Shown: one piece after another, positions 8,994 to 18,094 of the stretch
How the letters are laid out: each line of letters opens with the position of its first letter
Position numbering within the stretch: position 1 is the first letter of the stretch
NCBI RefSeq assembly: GCF_028736035.1
Contig: NZ_CP117866.1
Span: 3,348,001-3,412,000 of the forward strand
Length of the DNA stretch: 64,000 bases
Reading direction: 5' to 3'
Origin: Streptomyces sp. T12
Lineage (GTDB): Bacteria; Actinomycetota; Actinomycetes; Streptomycetales; Streptomycetaceae
Notes under the pieces: generated by a model
Seen by the model: the letters and a program-made list of their open reading frames with translations, nothing else
Database searches by the model: none
Told to the model about the DNA's origin: nothing
Translations under genes and position numbers: made by a program

Positions 8994-10075
8994 GCGCCCG
9001 CACCGCCCTTGGGCAGAGCCGACAACGCTGTCGCCGCGGCGTCCAGCTCGGCGGCCAGCACCTCCACCAGCTGCCCGGCGGGCAGTTCACGCGCCATCCG
9101 GTGCCCCTGCCCGGCCCACAGCGCCATGCCCTGCGCGTCGCCGGACGCGGCGGCCTTCTTGCGCAGGGGCGAGGTGAGGTGGTGGACCTCGGGATAGGCG
9201 GCGGGGGCGTACGGCCCGTGCTCGCGCAGGAAGCGGTTGACGAGGCCGCGGGCGGGCCGCCCGGAGAAGGCGCGCGTCAACTCGGTCCGTACGAACAGGG
9301 GGTTGGTCAGCGCCTGCTTGTGCAGGGCGTTGGCGCCGGACTCCGGGGTGGCCAGGAAGGCGGTCCCGAGCTGGGCGGCACTGGCGCCGGCGGCGAGTAC
9401 GGCGGCGATCTGGCTGCCGCGCATGATGCCGCCGGCCGCGACGATGGGCAGGCTCACGGCCTCACGGACCTGTGCGACGAGCGAGAGCAGCCCGATGCCG
9501 GTGCCGTCGGTCTCGGGGTTGTCGCGATGGGTGCCCTGGTGGCCGCCCGCCTCGACCCCCTGCACGATCACGGCATCGGCACCGGCCCGCTGCACTGCGA
9601 GAGCCTCGTCCGGGGTGGTGGCGGTGACGAGAGTGAAGGTTCCGGCACGCCGCAGCGCCTCCAGCACCTCACTGCTGGGCGCACCGAAGTGGAAGGAGGC
9701 GACGGGCACGGGGTTGTCGAGCAGCACGGCGAGCTTGGCGTCGTACCCGTCGTCCCGCCCGCTGTCCGGGTCCCCCAGCTCGATCTCGTACCAGGCGGCC
9801 TCGCCGGCGAGCTGATGGGCGTAGACCTCCACGGCCGCGGCGTCGGCATACTCCGGCTGCGGCATGAACAGATTGACCCCGAAGGGCCGCCCGGTCAGCC
9901 CCCGCAGCTGCTTGATCTCCTGGTACATCCCGTCGGCGGTTTTGTACCCGGCGGCGAGAAATCCCAGCCCACCGGCCTCGGACACGGCAGCGGCGAGCTG
10001 CGGCACGGAGACGCCGCCTGCCATGGGGGCCTGCACGATCGGAAGCGGGAAAAGATCGGTCAGTGCGGAGGACAT
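8990..10075 (-). CDS. Nitronate monooxygenase-like FMN flavoprotein
   Basis: 361-residue TIM-barrel flavoprotein of the 2-nitropropane dioxygenase/FabK family. The N-terminus LPIVQAPMAGGVSVPQLA and the glycine-rich LGFLAAGYK are the family's first FMN-binding elements; VIVQGVEAGGHQG and VAAGGIM...AAVLAAGASAAQLGTAFL carry the phosphate-binding loops, and GGH contains the usual catalytic histidine. It could oxidise nitronates or act as another NAD(P)H-dependent reductase. It lies between dnaJ and rsmE on the same strand; the gap to dnaJ is about 120 bases and contains a hairpin and a duplicated dnaJ end, so it may have its own promoter. Confidence 0.88.
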   Translation of the reverse strand: MSSALTDLFPLPIVQAPMAGGVSVPQLAAAVSEAGGLGFLAAGYKTADGMYQEIKQLRGLTGRPFGVNLFMPQPEYADAAAVEVYAHQLAGEAAWYEIELGDPDSGRDDGYDAKLAVLLDNPVPVASFHFGAPSSEVLEALRRAGTFTLVTATTPDEALAVQRAGADAVIVQGVEAGGHQGTHRDNPETDGTGIGLLSLVAQVREAVSLPIVAAGGIMRGSQIAAVLAAGASAAQLGTAFLATPESGANALHKQALTNPLFVRTELTRAFSGRPARGLVNRFLREHGPYAPAAYPEVHHLTSPLRKKAAASGDAQGMALWAGQGHRMARELPAGQLVEVLAAELDAAATALSALPKGGAGA

Positions 10076-10120
10076 GACGGCATGTTGTCACGTCCTCCGA
10101 ACAAGTCCGAATCGACCCTT

Positions 10121-10153
10121 CCCCTTGGCATAGGCCAACACATTCCCAAGGGG
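10121..10153 (-). terminator. Hairpin downstream of dnaJ
   Basis: Perfect 8-base stem CCCCTTGG (10121-10128) / CCAAGGGG (10146-10153) with a 17-base loop, about 45 bases after the dnaJ stop. No run of T follows, so it is a weak terminator candidate at best; the element could also be a pause or processing site between dnaJ and the flavoprotein gene. Confidence 0.35.
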
Positions 10154-10162
10154 GTCAGCGCT

Positions 10163-10189
10163 CTTTGAACGCGTCTTTCGACCGCGAGA
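10163..10189 (-). repeat. Degenerate duplicate of the dnaJ 3' end
   Basis: The 27 bases at 10163-10189 match 10209-10235, inside the last codons of dnaJ, at 23 of 27 positions. On the minus strand the copy reads R-S-K-D-A-F-K-E-R-stop, echoing [14 protein letters not shown] of the real end. The copy lies 46 bases away, in a different frame and after the stop codon. It looks like a remnant of a short tandem duplication, or of an older C-terminus left behind by a frameshift. Confidence 0.55.
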
Positions 10190-10197
10190 CCCGCAGC

Positions 10198-11337
10198 TCA
10201 CGTCCGGCCGTTGAACGCATCCTTCAACCGCGAGAACAACCCCTGCTGCCCCGGCTGGAACTGCCCCTGCGGGCGCTCCTCGCCCCGTAGCTTGGCCAGC
10301 TCGCGCAGCAGGCGTTCCTGCTCGGGGTCCAGCTTGGTCGGTGTCGTGACCTCGACGTGCACGATGAGGTCGCCGCGGCCGCCGCCACGCAGGTGTGTGA
10401 CACCCCGGCCGTGCAGCGGGATCGACTGGCCGGACTGGGTGCCGGGCCGGATGTCGACCTCCTCGAGGCCGTCCAGCGTCTCCAGCGGCACCTTCGTGCC
10501 GAGGGCCGCCGCGGTCATCGGGATCGTCACCGTGCAGTGCAGGTCGTCGCCGCGCCGCTGGAAGGTCGGGTGCGGGAGTTCGTGGATCTCGACGTAGAGA
10601 TCACCGGCGGGACCGCCGCCCGGCCCGACCTCGCCCTCACCGGCGAGCTGGATCCGCGTGCCGTTGTCGACACCGGCCGGGATCTTGACGGTCAGGGTCC
10701 GGCGGGACCGTACGCGCCCGTCGCCCGCGCACTCCGGGCACGGCGTCGGGACGACGGTGCCGAAGCCCTGGCACTGCGGGCAGGGACGGGACGTCATGAC
10801 CTGGCCCAGGAAGGACCGCGTCACCTGCGACACCTCACCGCGGCCGCGGCACATGTCACACGTCTGGGCGGAGGTGCCGGGGGCAGCCCCCTCACCGTTA
10901 CAGGTGTTGCAGACGACGGCCGTGTCGACCTGGATGTCCTTCGTCGTACCGAAGGCCGCCTCGTCGAGTTCGATCTCGAGGCGGATCATCGCGTCCTGGC
11001 CCCGGCGCGTGCGCGAGCGCGGCCCGCGCTGCGACGCCGTACCGAAGAACGCGTCCATGATGTCTGAGAAGTTCCCGAAGCCGCCCGCGCCGAAGCCGCC
11101 GGCCCCCGCGCCGCCCGCCTGGGACAGCGGGTCGCCGCCGAGGTCGTAGACCTGCTTCTTCTGCGGGTCCGACAGCACCTCGTAAGCGGCGTTGATCTCC
11201 TTGAACCGCTCCTGGGTCTTCGGATCCGGATTGACGTCCGGGTGCAGCTCGCGCGCGAGCCGCCGGAAGGCCTTCTTGATCTCTTCCTGCGACGCGTCGC
11301 GACGCACGCCGAGAACGGCGTAGTAGTCCGTGGCCAC
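10198..11337 (-). CDS. dnaJ: Chaperone DnaJ
   Basis: Hsp40 co-chaperone that stimulates DnaK ATPase and delivers substrates. 379 residues with all expected parts: J domain (1-70) with the HPD tripeptide in [13 protein letters not shown]-rich linker (about 75-110) with [14 protein letters not shown]; a zinc-finger region (about 140-215) with four C-x-x-C-x-G-x-G repeats ([32 protein letters not shown]); and two C-terminal substrate domains. It begins with GTG at 11337, immediately after the hrcA TAA at 11338-11340, so it is translated from the hrcA-dnaJ transcript and controlled by the CIRCE element upstream of hrcA. In Streptomyces this is the second dnaJ, separate from the dnaK operon. Confidence 0.97.
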   Translation of the reverse strand: MATDYYAVLGVRRDASQEEIKKAFRRLARELHPDVNPDPKTQERFKEINAAYEVLSDPQKKQVYDLGGDPLSQAGGAGAGGFGAGGFGNFSDIMDAFFGTASQRGPRSRTRRGQDAMIRLEIELDEAAFGTTKDIQVDTAVVCNTCNGEGAAPGTSAQTCDMCRGRGEVSQVTRSFLGQVMTSRPCPQCQGFGTVVPTPCPECAGDGRVRSRRTLTVKIPAGVDNGTRIQLAGEGEVGPGGGPAGDLYVEIHELPHPTFQRRGDDLHCTVTIPMTAAALGTKVPLETLDGLEEVDIRPGTQSGQSIPLHGRGVTHLRGGGRGDLIVHVEVTTPTKLDPEQERLLRELAKLRGEERPQGQFQPGQQGLFSRLKDAFNGRT

Positions 11338-12354
11338 TTACGACTCCGCCAGGATCTGTCCGACGTACCGTGCCACTGCGCGTACCGCTCCCATCGTTCC
11401 CGGGTAATCCATGCGGGTCGGTCCGACCACGCCGAGCTTGGCGACTGCCTCGCCGCCCGAACCGTAGCCGACCGACACGACAGACGTGGAGTTGAGTCCC
11501 TCATAGGCGTTCTCGTGCCCGATGCGCACGGTCATGCCCGAATCCCCCGCCTCGCCAAGGAGTTTGAGGAGGACGACGTGCTCCTCCAGGGCCTCCAGGA
11601 CGGGCCGGATGGTGAGGGGGAAGTCATGCCCGAAGCGGGTGAGATTGGCGGTGCCGCCGATCATCAGCCGCTCTTCGTTCTCCTCGACGAGCGTCTCCAG
11701 GAGGGTGGAGAGCACCGCCGAGACAGTGCCGCGGTCCTCCATGTCGAAGGCCTCGGGAAGGTCCTCGACGAGCGTCGGCACATCGGTGAAGCGCCGGCCC
11801 GCGACCCGGCTGTTGAGCCGCGCGCGTAGATCCGCGAGCGAACTCTCGCCGAAGGGCGCCGGGCAGTCGATCATCCGCTGCTCGACCCGCCCGGTGTCCG
11901 TGATCAGCACGAGCATCACGCGCGCGGGCGCGAGCGAGAGCAGCTCGACGTGCCGGACGGTGGACCGGGTCAGCGACGGGTACTGCACGACGGCGACCTG
12001 CCGGGTGAGCTGCGCGAGCAGCCGTACGGTGCGCGCCACGACGTCGTCGAGGTCTACGGCACCCTCGAGGAAGTTCTGGATCGCGCGCCGCTCCGGCGGG
12101 CTCATCGGCTTGACGCCGGCGAGCTTGTCGACGAACAGCCGGTAGCCCTTGTCGGTCGGGATCCGCCCGGCGCTGGTGTGCGGCTGGGCGATGAAGCCCT
12201 CGTCCTCCAGGGCCGCCATGTCGTTGCGCACGGTCGCCGGGGAGACGCCGAGGTTGTGCCGCTCGGTGAGCGCCTTGGAGCCCACCGGCTCCTCGGTCCC
12301 GACATAGTCCTGGACGATGGCGCGCAACACCTGAAGCCTGCGTTCACTCAGCAT
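11338..12354 (-). CDS. hrcA: Heat-inducible transcription repressor HrcA
   Basis: DNA-binding repressor of class I heat-shock genes. 338 residues from the ATG at 12354: winged-helix N-terminus ([27 protein letters not shown], then [16 protein letters not shown] as the recognition helix), a central GAF-like region and the C-terminal dimerisation segment with [19 protein letters not shown]. The frame continues open upstream to 13557, but that part is antisense to two plus-strand genes and is not coding. A CIRCE inverted repeat lies 40-66 bases before the start, so HrcA represses its own hrcA-dnaJ transcript; GroE is the usual effector that keeps it active. Confidence 0.97.
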   Translation of the reverse strand: MLSERRLQVLRAIVQDYVGTEEPVGSKALTERHNLGVSPATVRNDMAALEDEGFIAQPHTSAGRIPTDKGYRLFVDKLAGVKPMSPPERRAIQNFLEGAVDLDDVVARTVRLLAQLTRQVAVVQYPSLTRSTVRHVELLSLAPARVMLVLITDTGRVEQRMIDCPAPFGESSLADLRARLNSRVAGRRFTDVPTLVEDLPEAFDMEDRGTVSAVLSTLLETLVEENEERLMIGGTANLTRFGHDFPLTIRPVLEALEEHVVLLKLLGEAGDSGMTVRIGHENAYEGLNSTSVVSVGYGSGGEAVAKLGVVGPTRMDYPGTMGAVRAVARYVGQILAES

Positions 12355-12393
12355 CTCGCGCACACCTCCAGTTTCGTCCCCTTGGCGCCTTGC

Positions 12394-12420
12394 CTGGCAC
12401 TCTGTCCGCCCGAGTGCCAG
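12394..12420 (-). promoter_or_regulatory. CIRCE operator (HrcA binding site)
   Basis: Perfect inverted repeat CTGGCACTC (12394-12402) - 9 bases - GAGTGCCAG (12412-12420). The canonical CIRCE is TTAGCACTC-N9-GAGTGCTAA; this copy keeps the spacing and the GCACTC/GAGTGC core, with both outer arms changed symmetrically to G/C-rich. It lies between the predicted promoter and the hrcA start. Confidence 0.93.
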
Positions 12421-12433
12421 CCGTCCCCGGCCC

Positions 12434-12464
12434 AGTGTACGGCGGTGGGGTACGCCCCGGGCAA
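12434..12464 (-). promoter_or_regulatory. Predicted sigma-70-type promoter of hrcA-dnaJ
   Basis: On the minus strand TTGCCC (12464-12459) is followed after 19 bases by TACACT (12439-12434). A transcript start about seven bases later would place the CIRCE element at roughly +7 to +33, a standard repressor position. The spacing is one or two bases longer than ideal. Confidence 0.45.
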
Positions 12465-12516
12465 GGCCGGTCAGCACCACCGTGCCCGACGGTGGTGTGT
12501 TGGTTAGCGTCGCCCT

Positions 12517-13251
12517 ATGACGGTGACTTGGGAAGAGCTGGGGTGGGAGCGGCTGGCGGCCGGGGTGGGACGGTGCCGGCTTCCGGGCTGGGACTGCACG
12601 GCGGGGCTGGTCGTCGGGGAGGGCGGCGCGCTGATCGTCGACGCCGGGTCGAGCCTCGCGGAAGGCGTGCGCCTGCGTACGCAGGCACAGTGGCTCGCGG
12701 GTCACCGTGTGACTCATCTCGCTCTGACGCATCCCCACTTCGATCATGTCTTCGGAGCGGCGGCGTTCGCGGGCGCGCAGGTGTACGGGGCGGTGGGCAT
12801 GGACACGGTGTTCGCGCACGAGCGGGCGGAACTGCGCGCGGACGCCGTACGCAACGGCCTGGACCAGGACGCGGCGGACGAGGCGATCGACGCCCTGGTC
12901 CGCCCGCACCACCAGGTGAGCGGCGAGTGGACCCTCGACCTGGACGGCGGCCGCCAGGTCCTCCTGGCGAACGTGGGCCCGGCCCACACGGCCCACGACC
13001 TGGTCGTGCTCGTGCCGGGCGCTCCCGGCTCTCCCGAGGTGGTCTTCTGCGGCGACCTGGTGGAGGAGTCCGGCGAACCCCAGGCCGGCCCCGACGCCGT
13101 ACCGTCGCACTGGCCGGCGGCCCTGGACCGGCTGCTGGACCTGGGCGGCGAGGACGCGCTGTACGTGCCCGGTCACGGAGCGGTGGTGGACGCGGAGTTC
13201 GTGCGCCGCCAGCGCGACGCCTTGGCCGCCCGTTTCGGCGTGTCGCGGTGA
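12517..13251 (+). CDS. MBL-fold metallo-hydrolase
   Basis: 244-residue metallo-beta-lactamase-fold hydrolase. The metal-binding motif [12 protein letters not shown] is at about residues 69-80, further ligands are the histidine in GPAHTAHDL, the aspartate in [10 protein letters not shown] and the histidine in VPGHGAVVD. This ligand order fits glyoxalase II-like or lactonase-like MBL enzymes. It is divergent from hrcA, with about 160 bases between the starts that also carry the CIRCE region; there is no evidence that HrcA controls this side. Substrate unknown. Confidence 0.85.
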   Translation: MTVTWEELGWERLAAGVGRCRLPGWDCTAGLVVGEGGALIVDAGSSLAEGVRLRTQAQWLAGHRVTHLALTHPHFDHVFGAAAFAGAQVYGAVGMDTVFAHERAELRADAVRNGLDQDAADEAIDALVRPHHQVSGEWTLDLDGGRQVLLANVGPAHTAHDLVVLVPGAPGSPEVVFCGDLVEESGEPQAGPDAVPSHWPAALDRLLDLGGEDALYVPGHGAVVDAEFVRRQRDALAARFGVSR

Positions 13252-13294
13252 TTTCGCGGGACGCGCGTGCCGCGCTTCTCCTATCGTCATCCGA

Positions 13295-14110
13295 ATGCGC
13301 CAGTACTCCCCGGACCTGACCCCGCCCTGGAAGAAGCCCAAGCCCGTCCCCGAGGTACCGGCGGACCCGGGTCTGGTGGTGGAGGAGCCGGGCACGGGCT
13401 TCTGCGGCGCGGTGATCCGCTGCGAGGCGGGCACGGTGACGCTGGAGGACCGCTTCGGCAAGCACAGGGTGTTCCCGCTGGAACCGCGGGGGTTCCTGCT
13501 GGAGGGCAAGGTGGTGACCCTCGTCCGGCCGTCGTCCTCCGCTCCGGTACGTCCCACCCGTACGGCATCCGGTTCGGTCGCCGTTCCGCAGGCACGCGCG
13601 CGCGTGGCCCGCGCCGGCCGTATCTATGTCGAGGGCCGGCACGACGCCGAGCTGGTCGAGAAGGTGTGGGGCGACGACCTGCGCATCGAGGGCGTGGTGG
13701 TGGAGTACCTGGAGGGCGTCGACGACCTGCCGTCGATCGTCGCGGACTTCGCGCCCGGGCCGGACGCGCGGCTGGGTGTACTGGTGGACCACTTGGTGCC
13801 GGGCAGCAAGGAGTGGCGCATCGCGGAGGCGGTGACCAGCGAGCACGCGCTCGTGGTGGGCCACCCGTACATCGACATCTGGGAGGCGGTGAAGCCGTCG
13901 TCCCTGGGGATCGCGGAGTGGCCGCGGGTGCCGCGCGGGCAGGACTGGAAGACGGGGGTGTGCCGGGCGCTGGGGTGGCCGTCGGAGAACACCGGGGCGG
14001 TGTGGCAGGCGATTCTGGGGCGGGTGGGGTCTTACAAGGACCTGGAGCCGGAGTTGTTGGGGAGGGTGGAGGAGCTGATCGACTTCGTTACGGGTGGCGG
14101 TGGGGCTTGA
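13295..14110 (+). CDS. DUF3097 family protein
   Basis: 271-residue actinobacterial protein; the start [17 protein letters not shown] and the motifs [25 protein letters not shown] and [31 protein letters not shown] fit the DUF3097 family as I remember it. The second motif resembles a TOPRIM-like strand-helix pattern (E-G-x-x-D-A-E), so a nucleic-acid function is possible but unproven. Its gene follows the MBL hydrolase after 43 bases and may be co-transcribed. The last 23 bases overlap the convergent Uma2-type gene. Confidence 0.8.
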   Translation: MRQYSPDLTPPWKKPKPVPEVPADPGLVVEEPGTGFCGAVIRCEAGTVTLEDRFGKHRVFPLEPRGFLLEGKVVTLVRPSSSAPVRPTRTASGSVAVPQARARVARAGRIYVEGRHDAELVEKVWGDDLRIEGVVVEYLEGVDDLPSIVADFAPGPDARLGVLVDHLVPGSKEWRIAEAVTSEHALVVGHPYIDIWEAVKPSSLGIAEWPRVPRGQDWKTGVCRALGWPSENTGAVWQAILGRVGSYKDLEPELLGRVEELIDFVTGGGGA

Positions 14111-14666
14111 CGTTGGGGTAGGTACCGAACTCGCTGGTGTCCAGTTCGAGCTCTAGATCCTCCAGCGGCAGCGGCGCCCCGAACTTGGTGATCTGCTGCC
14201 TCTGGTAGTCGGCGTTCTCCCCCTTCCCGACGGGCCTCGTGAGCAGGACGCACTGCGCCATGATCGGGTCCACGATGAGGTAGGCGGCCACCTGGCCGGC
14301 GGCGTAGATCGACCGCTTGATTTCGTAGTCCCGCTGGACGCTGGTCTTGGAAACCACTTCGACCACCATCGTGACCAACTGGGACGGCAACAGACGGCCT
14401 GAGTCCGGGGCGACACCGCGTTCCACCACCACCAAGTCCGGAATGGGCTCGCTGGTCTCATCGATGATGTCCACGTCCGTCACCTGGAGCCGTTCCCAGC
14501 GCTTACGCGGGATCTGGTCCACCACGTCCGCCACAATCCGGTTGTGCACCAGATCGGGAGTCGCCATCATCACGATTTCCCCCCGGAGAAGCTCGGCCTT
14601 GATGCCCTCGGGAGGCTCGAACTCCTCGAAGAACTTGGCAATCCCACGCTCGTCCACAGCGGTCAT
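14088..14666 (-). CDS. Uma2 family (PD-(D/E)xK) nuclease-like protein
   Basis: 192 residues from the ATG at 14666 (MTAVDERGIAKFFEEF). The family's restriction-endonuclease-like core is visible: SEPIPDLVVVE supplies the acidic residue, VTMVVEVVSKTS the E-x-x-S, and DYEIKRSIYAAGQVAAYLIVDP the lysine and following strand. Uma2 (DUF820) genes are numerous in Streptomyces and cyanobacteria and are usually orphan; no toxin, antitoxin or methylase neighbour is seen here. Codon use is a little less GC-biased than in its neighbours (several AAG/GAT/ATG-rich stretches), which may hint at independent acquisition. It overlaps the 3' end of the DUF3097 gene. Confidence 0.8.
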   Translation of the reverse strand: MTAVDERGIAKFFEEFEPPEGIKAELLRGEIVMMATPDLVHNRIVADVVDQIPRKRWERLQVTDVDIIDETSEPIPDLVVVERGVAPDSGRLLPSQLVTMVVEVVSKTSVQRDYEIKRSIYAAGQVAAYLIVDPIMAQCVLLTRPVGKGENADYQRQQITKFGAPLPLEDLELELDTSEFGTYPNVKPHRHP

Positions 14667-14765
14667 CTCCGTGGCCTCCACATCCGCCGCGTCCTGTCGG
14701 CGGCAGCCTACGAACCAGGTTAGGGACCGAACCGGCGTTCCGGGGGGATTCACTCCCCCGAGTGA

Positions 14766-15998
14766 TCAATCCACCAGATCCCGCACCACCGCATCCGCCA
14801 ACAACCGCCCCCGCAGCGTCAGCGCGGCCCGCCCCTCTTCGTACGACCCCTCCTGAAGCAGCCCCTCCCCCAGCGCCCGCCGAGAAGCCGCAAGCCCCTC
14901 CTCCCGCAGCAAATCCAACGGCACCCCCTCCCGAAGCCGCAGCTCCAGCAGGATCCGCTCGACCCTCCTGTCCTCCTCCGACAGCAGCTCCCGCCCCGCC
15001 CCCGGCGACTTCCCCGCCGCCAGCGCCGCCGCATACGCGCCCGGATGCTTGACGTTCCACCAGCGCACCCCGCCCACGTGGGAGTGCGCTCCCGGACCCG
15101 CGCCCCACCAGTCGGCGCCCCGCCAGTACAGCTCGTTGTGCAGGCAGCGGCCCGCTTCCGAGGTCGCCCAGTTGGAGACCTCGTACCAGTCGAAACCGGC
15201 CGCCGTGAACGTCTCCTCGGCGATCAGGTACCGGTCCGCGTGGACGTCGTCGTCCGTCATCGGGACCTCGCCCCGGCGGATACGACGGGCCAGCTGGGTG
15301 CCTTCCTCGACGATCAGGGCGTACGCGGACACATGGTCCGGCCCGGCGCCGATCGCCGCCTCCAGCGACGCCCGCCAGTCGTCGTCCGACTCGCCCGGGG
15401 TGCCGTAGATCAGGTCCAGGTTGACGTGCTCGAAGCCCGCCGCGCGGGCCTCCCCGACACACGCCTCCGGGCGCCCCGGCGTGTGCGTGCGGTCGAGGAC
15501 CTTCAGCACGTGCTGCTTCGCGCTCTGCATGCCGAACGAGACACGGTTGAAGCCGCCCTCGCGGAGCACGGCCAGATACGCCGGGTCCACCGAGTCCGGG
15601 TTCGCCTCCGTGGTGATCTCCGCGTCCGGCGCCAGCCCGAACTCGTCGCGGATCGCCCCCAGCATCCGTACGAGGTCGTCGGCGGCCAGCAGCGTGGGCG
15701 TACCGCCGCCGACGAAGACCGTGCGGACCTCGCGCGGGTCGTCGCCGAGGACCTTGCGGGCCAGGCGGATCTCGTCGATGAGCGTCTCGGCGTAGTTGTC
15801 GCGGGACGCCAGCACGCCGCCCGTGCCGCGCAGCTCGGTCGCCGTGTAGGTGTTGAAGTCGCAGTAGCCGCAGCGGGTCGCGCAGTACGGGACGTGCAGG
15901 TAGAAGCCGAGGGGGCGGTCGGCGGACCCGGCGAGCGCGGACGCGGGGAGCGTGCCGTCGTCGGGGACGGGCTCGCCGTCGGGGAGTGCGGAGGGCAT
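14766..15998 (-). CDS. hemW: Radical SAM coproporphyrinogen oxidase-like haem chaperone HemW
   Basis: 410 residues starting at MPSALPDGEPVP. The radical-SAM cluster motif is YCATRCGYCDFN (C-x3-C-x2-C) near residues 38-48; then FVGGGTPTLL, the glycine-rich SAM site ITTEANPDSV and the HemN/HemW signature RVSFGMQS. The family was long called HemN-like, but members with this architecture bind haem (HemW) rather than oxidising coproporphyrinogen, so I prefer hemW. An alternative ATG nine bases upstream (16007) gives three extra residues. It precedes the SpoIIE-type gene on the same strand, whose 3' end is about 50 bases upstream. Confidence 0.9.
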   Translation of the reverse strand: MPSALPDGEPVPDDGTLPASALAGSADRPLGFYLHVPYCATRCGYCDFNTYTATELRGTGGVLASRDNYAETLIDEIRLARKVLGDDPREVRTVFVGGGTPTLLAADDLVRMLGAIRDEFGLAPDAEITTEANPDSVDPAYLAVLREGGFNRVSFGMQSAKQHVLKVLDRTHTPGRPEACVGEARAAGFEHVNLDLIYGTPGESDDDWRASLEAAIGAGPDHVSAYALIVEEGTQLARRIRRGEVPMTDDDVHADRYLIAEETFTAAGFDWYEVSNWATSEAGRCLHNELYWRGADWWGAGPGAHSHVGGVRWWNVKHPGAYAAALAAGKSPGAGRELLSEEDRRVERILLELRLREGVPLDLLREEGLAASRRALGEGLLQEGSYEEGRAALTLRGRLLADAVVRDLVD

Positions 15999-16051
15999 GG
16001 GTTCCATTGTCCAGCACGCGCGCGCGTACGCCCCGGCCCCCGGGAAACCGC

Positions 16052-17992
16052 CTACTCGGCCTGAAGCACCAGCAGCGCCAGATCGTCCTCCGGCGGACGG
16101 CCGCTGAACTCGTGCACCAGCCTCCGGATGCGTTCCGCGATCAGCTGGGCGTTCAGGCCCGCGCACCCGGCGAGCGCGGTCGCGAGGCCGTCGCCGTCGT
16201 CGAACTGGCGGGAGCCGCTGCGCCGCTCCGTCACCCCGTCGGTCACGCACAGCAGGGTGTCGCCGGAGCGCAGCTCGAAGGTCTCGCTGGTGTAGGTCGC
16301 GTCCTCGACGACGCCGAGGAGGGTCTGCGGGTGCGCGGCGGTGTGGACCTCGCCGCCCGCGCCCAACAGCAAGGGCAGCGGGTGTCCGGCGGAGGCGAGG
16401 GTGCAGCGGATGCCGCCGTCGAAGGGGGTCAGTTCGCCGTACAGCAGAGACAGGAAGCGGGTCTGCGGGCCGTCGCCGGGTGGGACCGGGCCGACGAGGG
16501 CGCGGGCGGCGGCGTCGGCGGCCTCCGTGGCGTCGTCGAGGAGGAGCTGGTTGAGGCGGTCGAGGACGTCGGCGACGCGGTAGCCCTCGCGGGCGAGGAG
16601 CCGCAGCCAGGGCCGCGCGATGCCGATCACCACGGCCGCCTCGGGGCCCTTGCCCTGCACGTCGCCGATGGCGAAGCACCAGCGGCCGTCGCCGGCCGGG
16701 AAGAGGTCGTAGAAGTCGCCGCTCGGGCCGCCCTTGTCGTACGGCTCGTACACCAGGGCGCTGACCACCCCGGGGATCTCCGCGACGGCGCCGGGCAGCA
16801 GCCCGCGCTGCAGGACCCGGCTGATGGTGGCCTGCCGGGCGTACTGGCGGGCCGCGCCGATGGCGAGGGCCACCCGGCGGCTGAGGTCCTCGACGAGCCC
16901 GGTGACCTCGTCGGGGAAGCGCATGAGGTCGGCCCGCCCGATGACCAGCGTGCCCAGCGGGCGGCCGCCGGCGATCAGCCGGTACGCGAGCGCCGTGCCG
17001 CGCACCCCGCGCACGCCGAGCGCCTCACCGGGCCAGGGATAGGGGACGGGGCCGGTGCGGTGGCCGTCGGAGGATTGCGGGGGCTCCTTCTCCAGGGCGC
17101 GCCGGAGTTCCTCGATGAGGTTCTCGGAGCCGTGCCAGACACGGGCGAGCCGGGGCCCGGCGCCCGCGACGACGTCCGCCGTCCAGCCTCCCCCGCCCTC
17201 GGTGTCACCGGATCGGGGGTATCCCCAGCGCCCGGCCATCTCGTCCTCCAGCCACACCGCGCACCAGTCCGCCAGCCGCGGCACGATCAGCTGGCCGGCG
17301 AGGGCGGCGACCAGGTTCTCGTCGAGCTGCCCGGCGAGCAGGTCGGAGGCCTCGGCGAGGAAGGACAGGGCGCCCCGGTTGAGCCAGTCCCGGTCCCGCT
17401 CGGCGCGCTGGGGCTCCGGGGCGAGGATCTCGGCGACGCGCAGCCCGCGCTCCAGCGCGCGCTCCTCGGCGTACGCCTCGACGTCGTCCCTGGCCGCGAT
17501 GGGGTCCTCGGCGGGCAGCCGCGCCCACACGATCTTGGCGCCGGTGCGATAGGTGACGCCCCAGGACTCGGCGAGCCGGGACACCAGCCGCAGGCCGCGC
17601 CCGTACTCCGGTGTCTCGTACGGCGCCTCGATCTCCGCGTCGCGCGGGGCGCGCGAGGGGTGGTGGTCCAGGACCTCGACGACGAGGGCGCCGGTGTCCT
17701 CCTCCAGCCGGCAGGTGAGCTCGACATCGGTACCGGCGTGCACGACCGCGTTGGTGACCAGCTCGCTGACGGCCACGACGGCGTCGTCGACGAGACGGTC
17801 GGTGAGGTGTTCGGTGCCGGGGAGACCGGAGGCGGCCCATTCGGTCAGGGCGCTGCGCACGAGGGTGCGGGCGGAGCCCGGGGAGAGCGGGCTGCCGGGG
17901 AGGGTGGTGTGGGTTTCGGAGCCCCCTCGCCCGTGCGCGGGCACATCAGAGGCACGGGTAACGGTCTCCCGTTGCGCCGGAATGGCCCCCAT
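16052..17992 (-). CDS. RsbW-like ATPase / GAF / SpoIIE-type protein phosphatase
   Basis: 646-residue signalling protein. Residues about 35-175 form a GHKL ATPase of anti-sigma type (VSELVTNAVVHAGTDVEL as the N box, EYGRGLRLVSRLAESWGV as the G box). The middle (about 220-370) fits a GAF sensor. Residues about 400-645 are a PP2C/SpoIIE phosphatase: QRGLLPG, GGPSGDFYDLFP with the metal-binding aspartate, FAIGDVQGKGPEAAVV, and DTLLCVTDGVTE. A kinase and a phosphatase in one chain suggests control of an anti-sigma-factor antagonist. GGGGAG eight bases upstream supports the ATG at 17992. It is divergent from the HAMP-array kinase across about 100 bases. This trio resembles S. coelicolor osaC next to osaAB (osmoadaptation), from memory. 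Confidence 0.88.
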   Translation of the reverse strand: MGAIPAQRETVTRASDVPAHGRGGSETHTTLPGSPLSPGSARTLVRSALTEWAASGLPGTEHLTDRLVDDAVVAVSELVTNAVVHAGTDVELTCRLEEDTGALVVEVLDHHPSRAPRDAEIEAPYETPEYGRGLRLVSRLAESWGVTYRTGAKIVWARLPAEDPIAARDDVEAYAEERALERGLRVAEILAPEPQRAERDRDWLNRGALSFLAEASDLLAGQLDENLVAALAGQLIVPRLADWCAVWLEDEMAGRWGYPRSGDTEGGGGWTADVVAGAGPRLARVWHGSENLIEELRRALEKEPPQSSDGHRTGPVPYPWPGEALGVRGVRGTALAYRLIAGGRPLGTLVIGRADLMRFPDEVTGLVEDLSRRVALAIGAARQYARQATISRVLQRGLLPGAVAEIPGVVSALVYEPYDKGGPSGDFYDLFPAGDGRWCFAIGDVQGKGPEAAVVIGIARPWLRLLAREGYRVADVLDRLNQLLLDDATEAADAAARALVGPVPPGDGPQTRFLSLLYGELTPFDGGIRCTLASAGHPLPLLLGAGGEVHTAAHPQTLLGVVEDATYTSETFELRSGDTLLCVTDGVTERRSGSRQFDDGDGLATALAGCAGLNAQLIAERIRRLVHEFSGRPPEDDLALLVLQAE

Positions 17993-18094
17993 GGACAGCT
18001 CCCCGAACGGTTCGGACGAATACGCCTCAGTCGACGCCGACAGAGTGACAGACTGGCCACGCCCATAAGCACCGAGTTACCGAAGTGGGCCGCC

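Noticed and set aside
12355..13557. Upstream extension of the hrcA frame
   Set aside because: Runs through the CIRCE operator and two plus-strand genes; the winged-helix N-terminus begins exactly at 12354.
15986..18094. Upstream extension of the hybrid kinase frame
   Set aside because: Overlaps the phosphatase gene and hemW on the other strand over its whole length; no homologous domain, and a good ATG exists at 18095.
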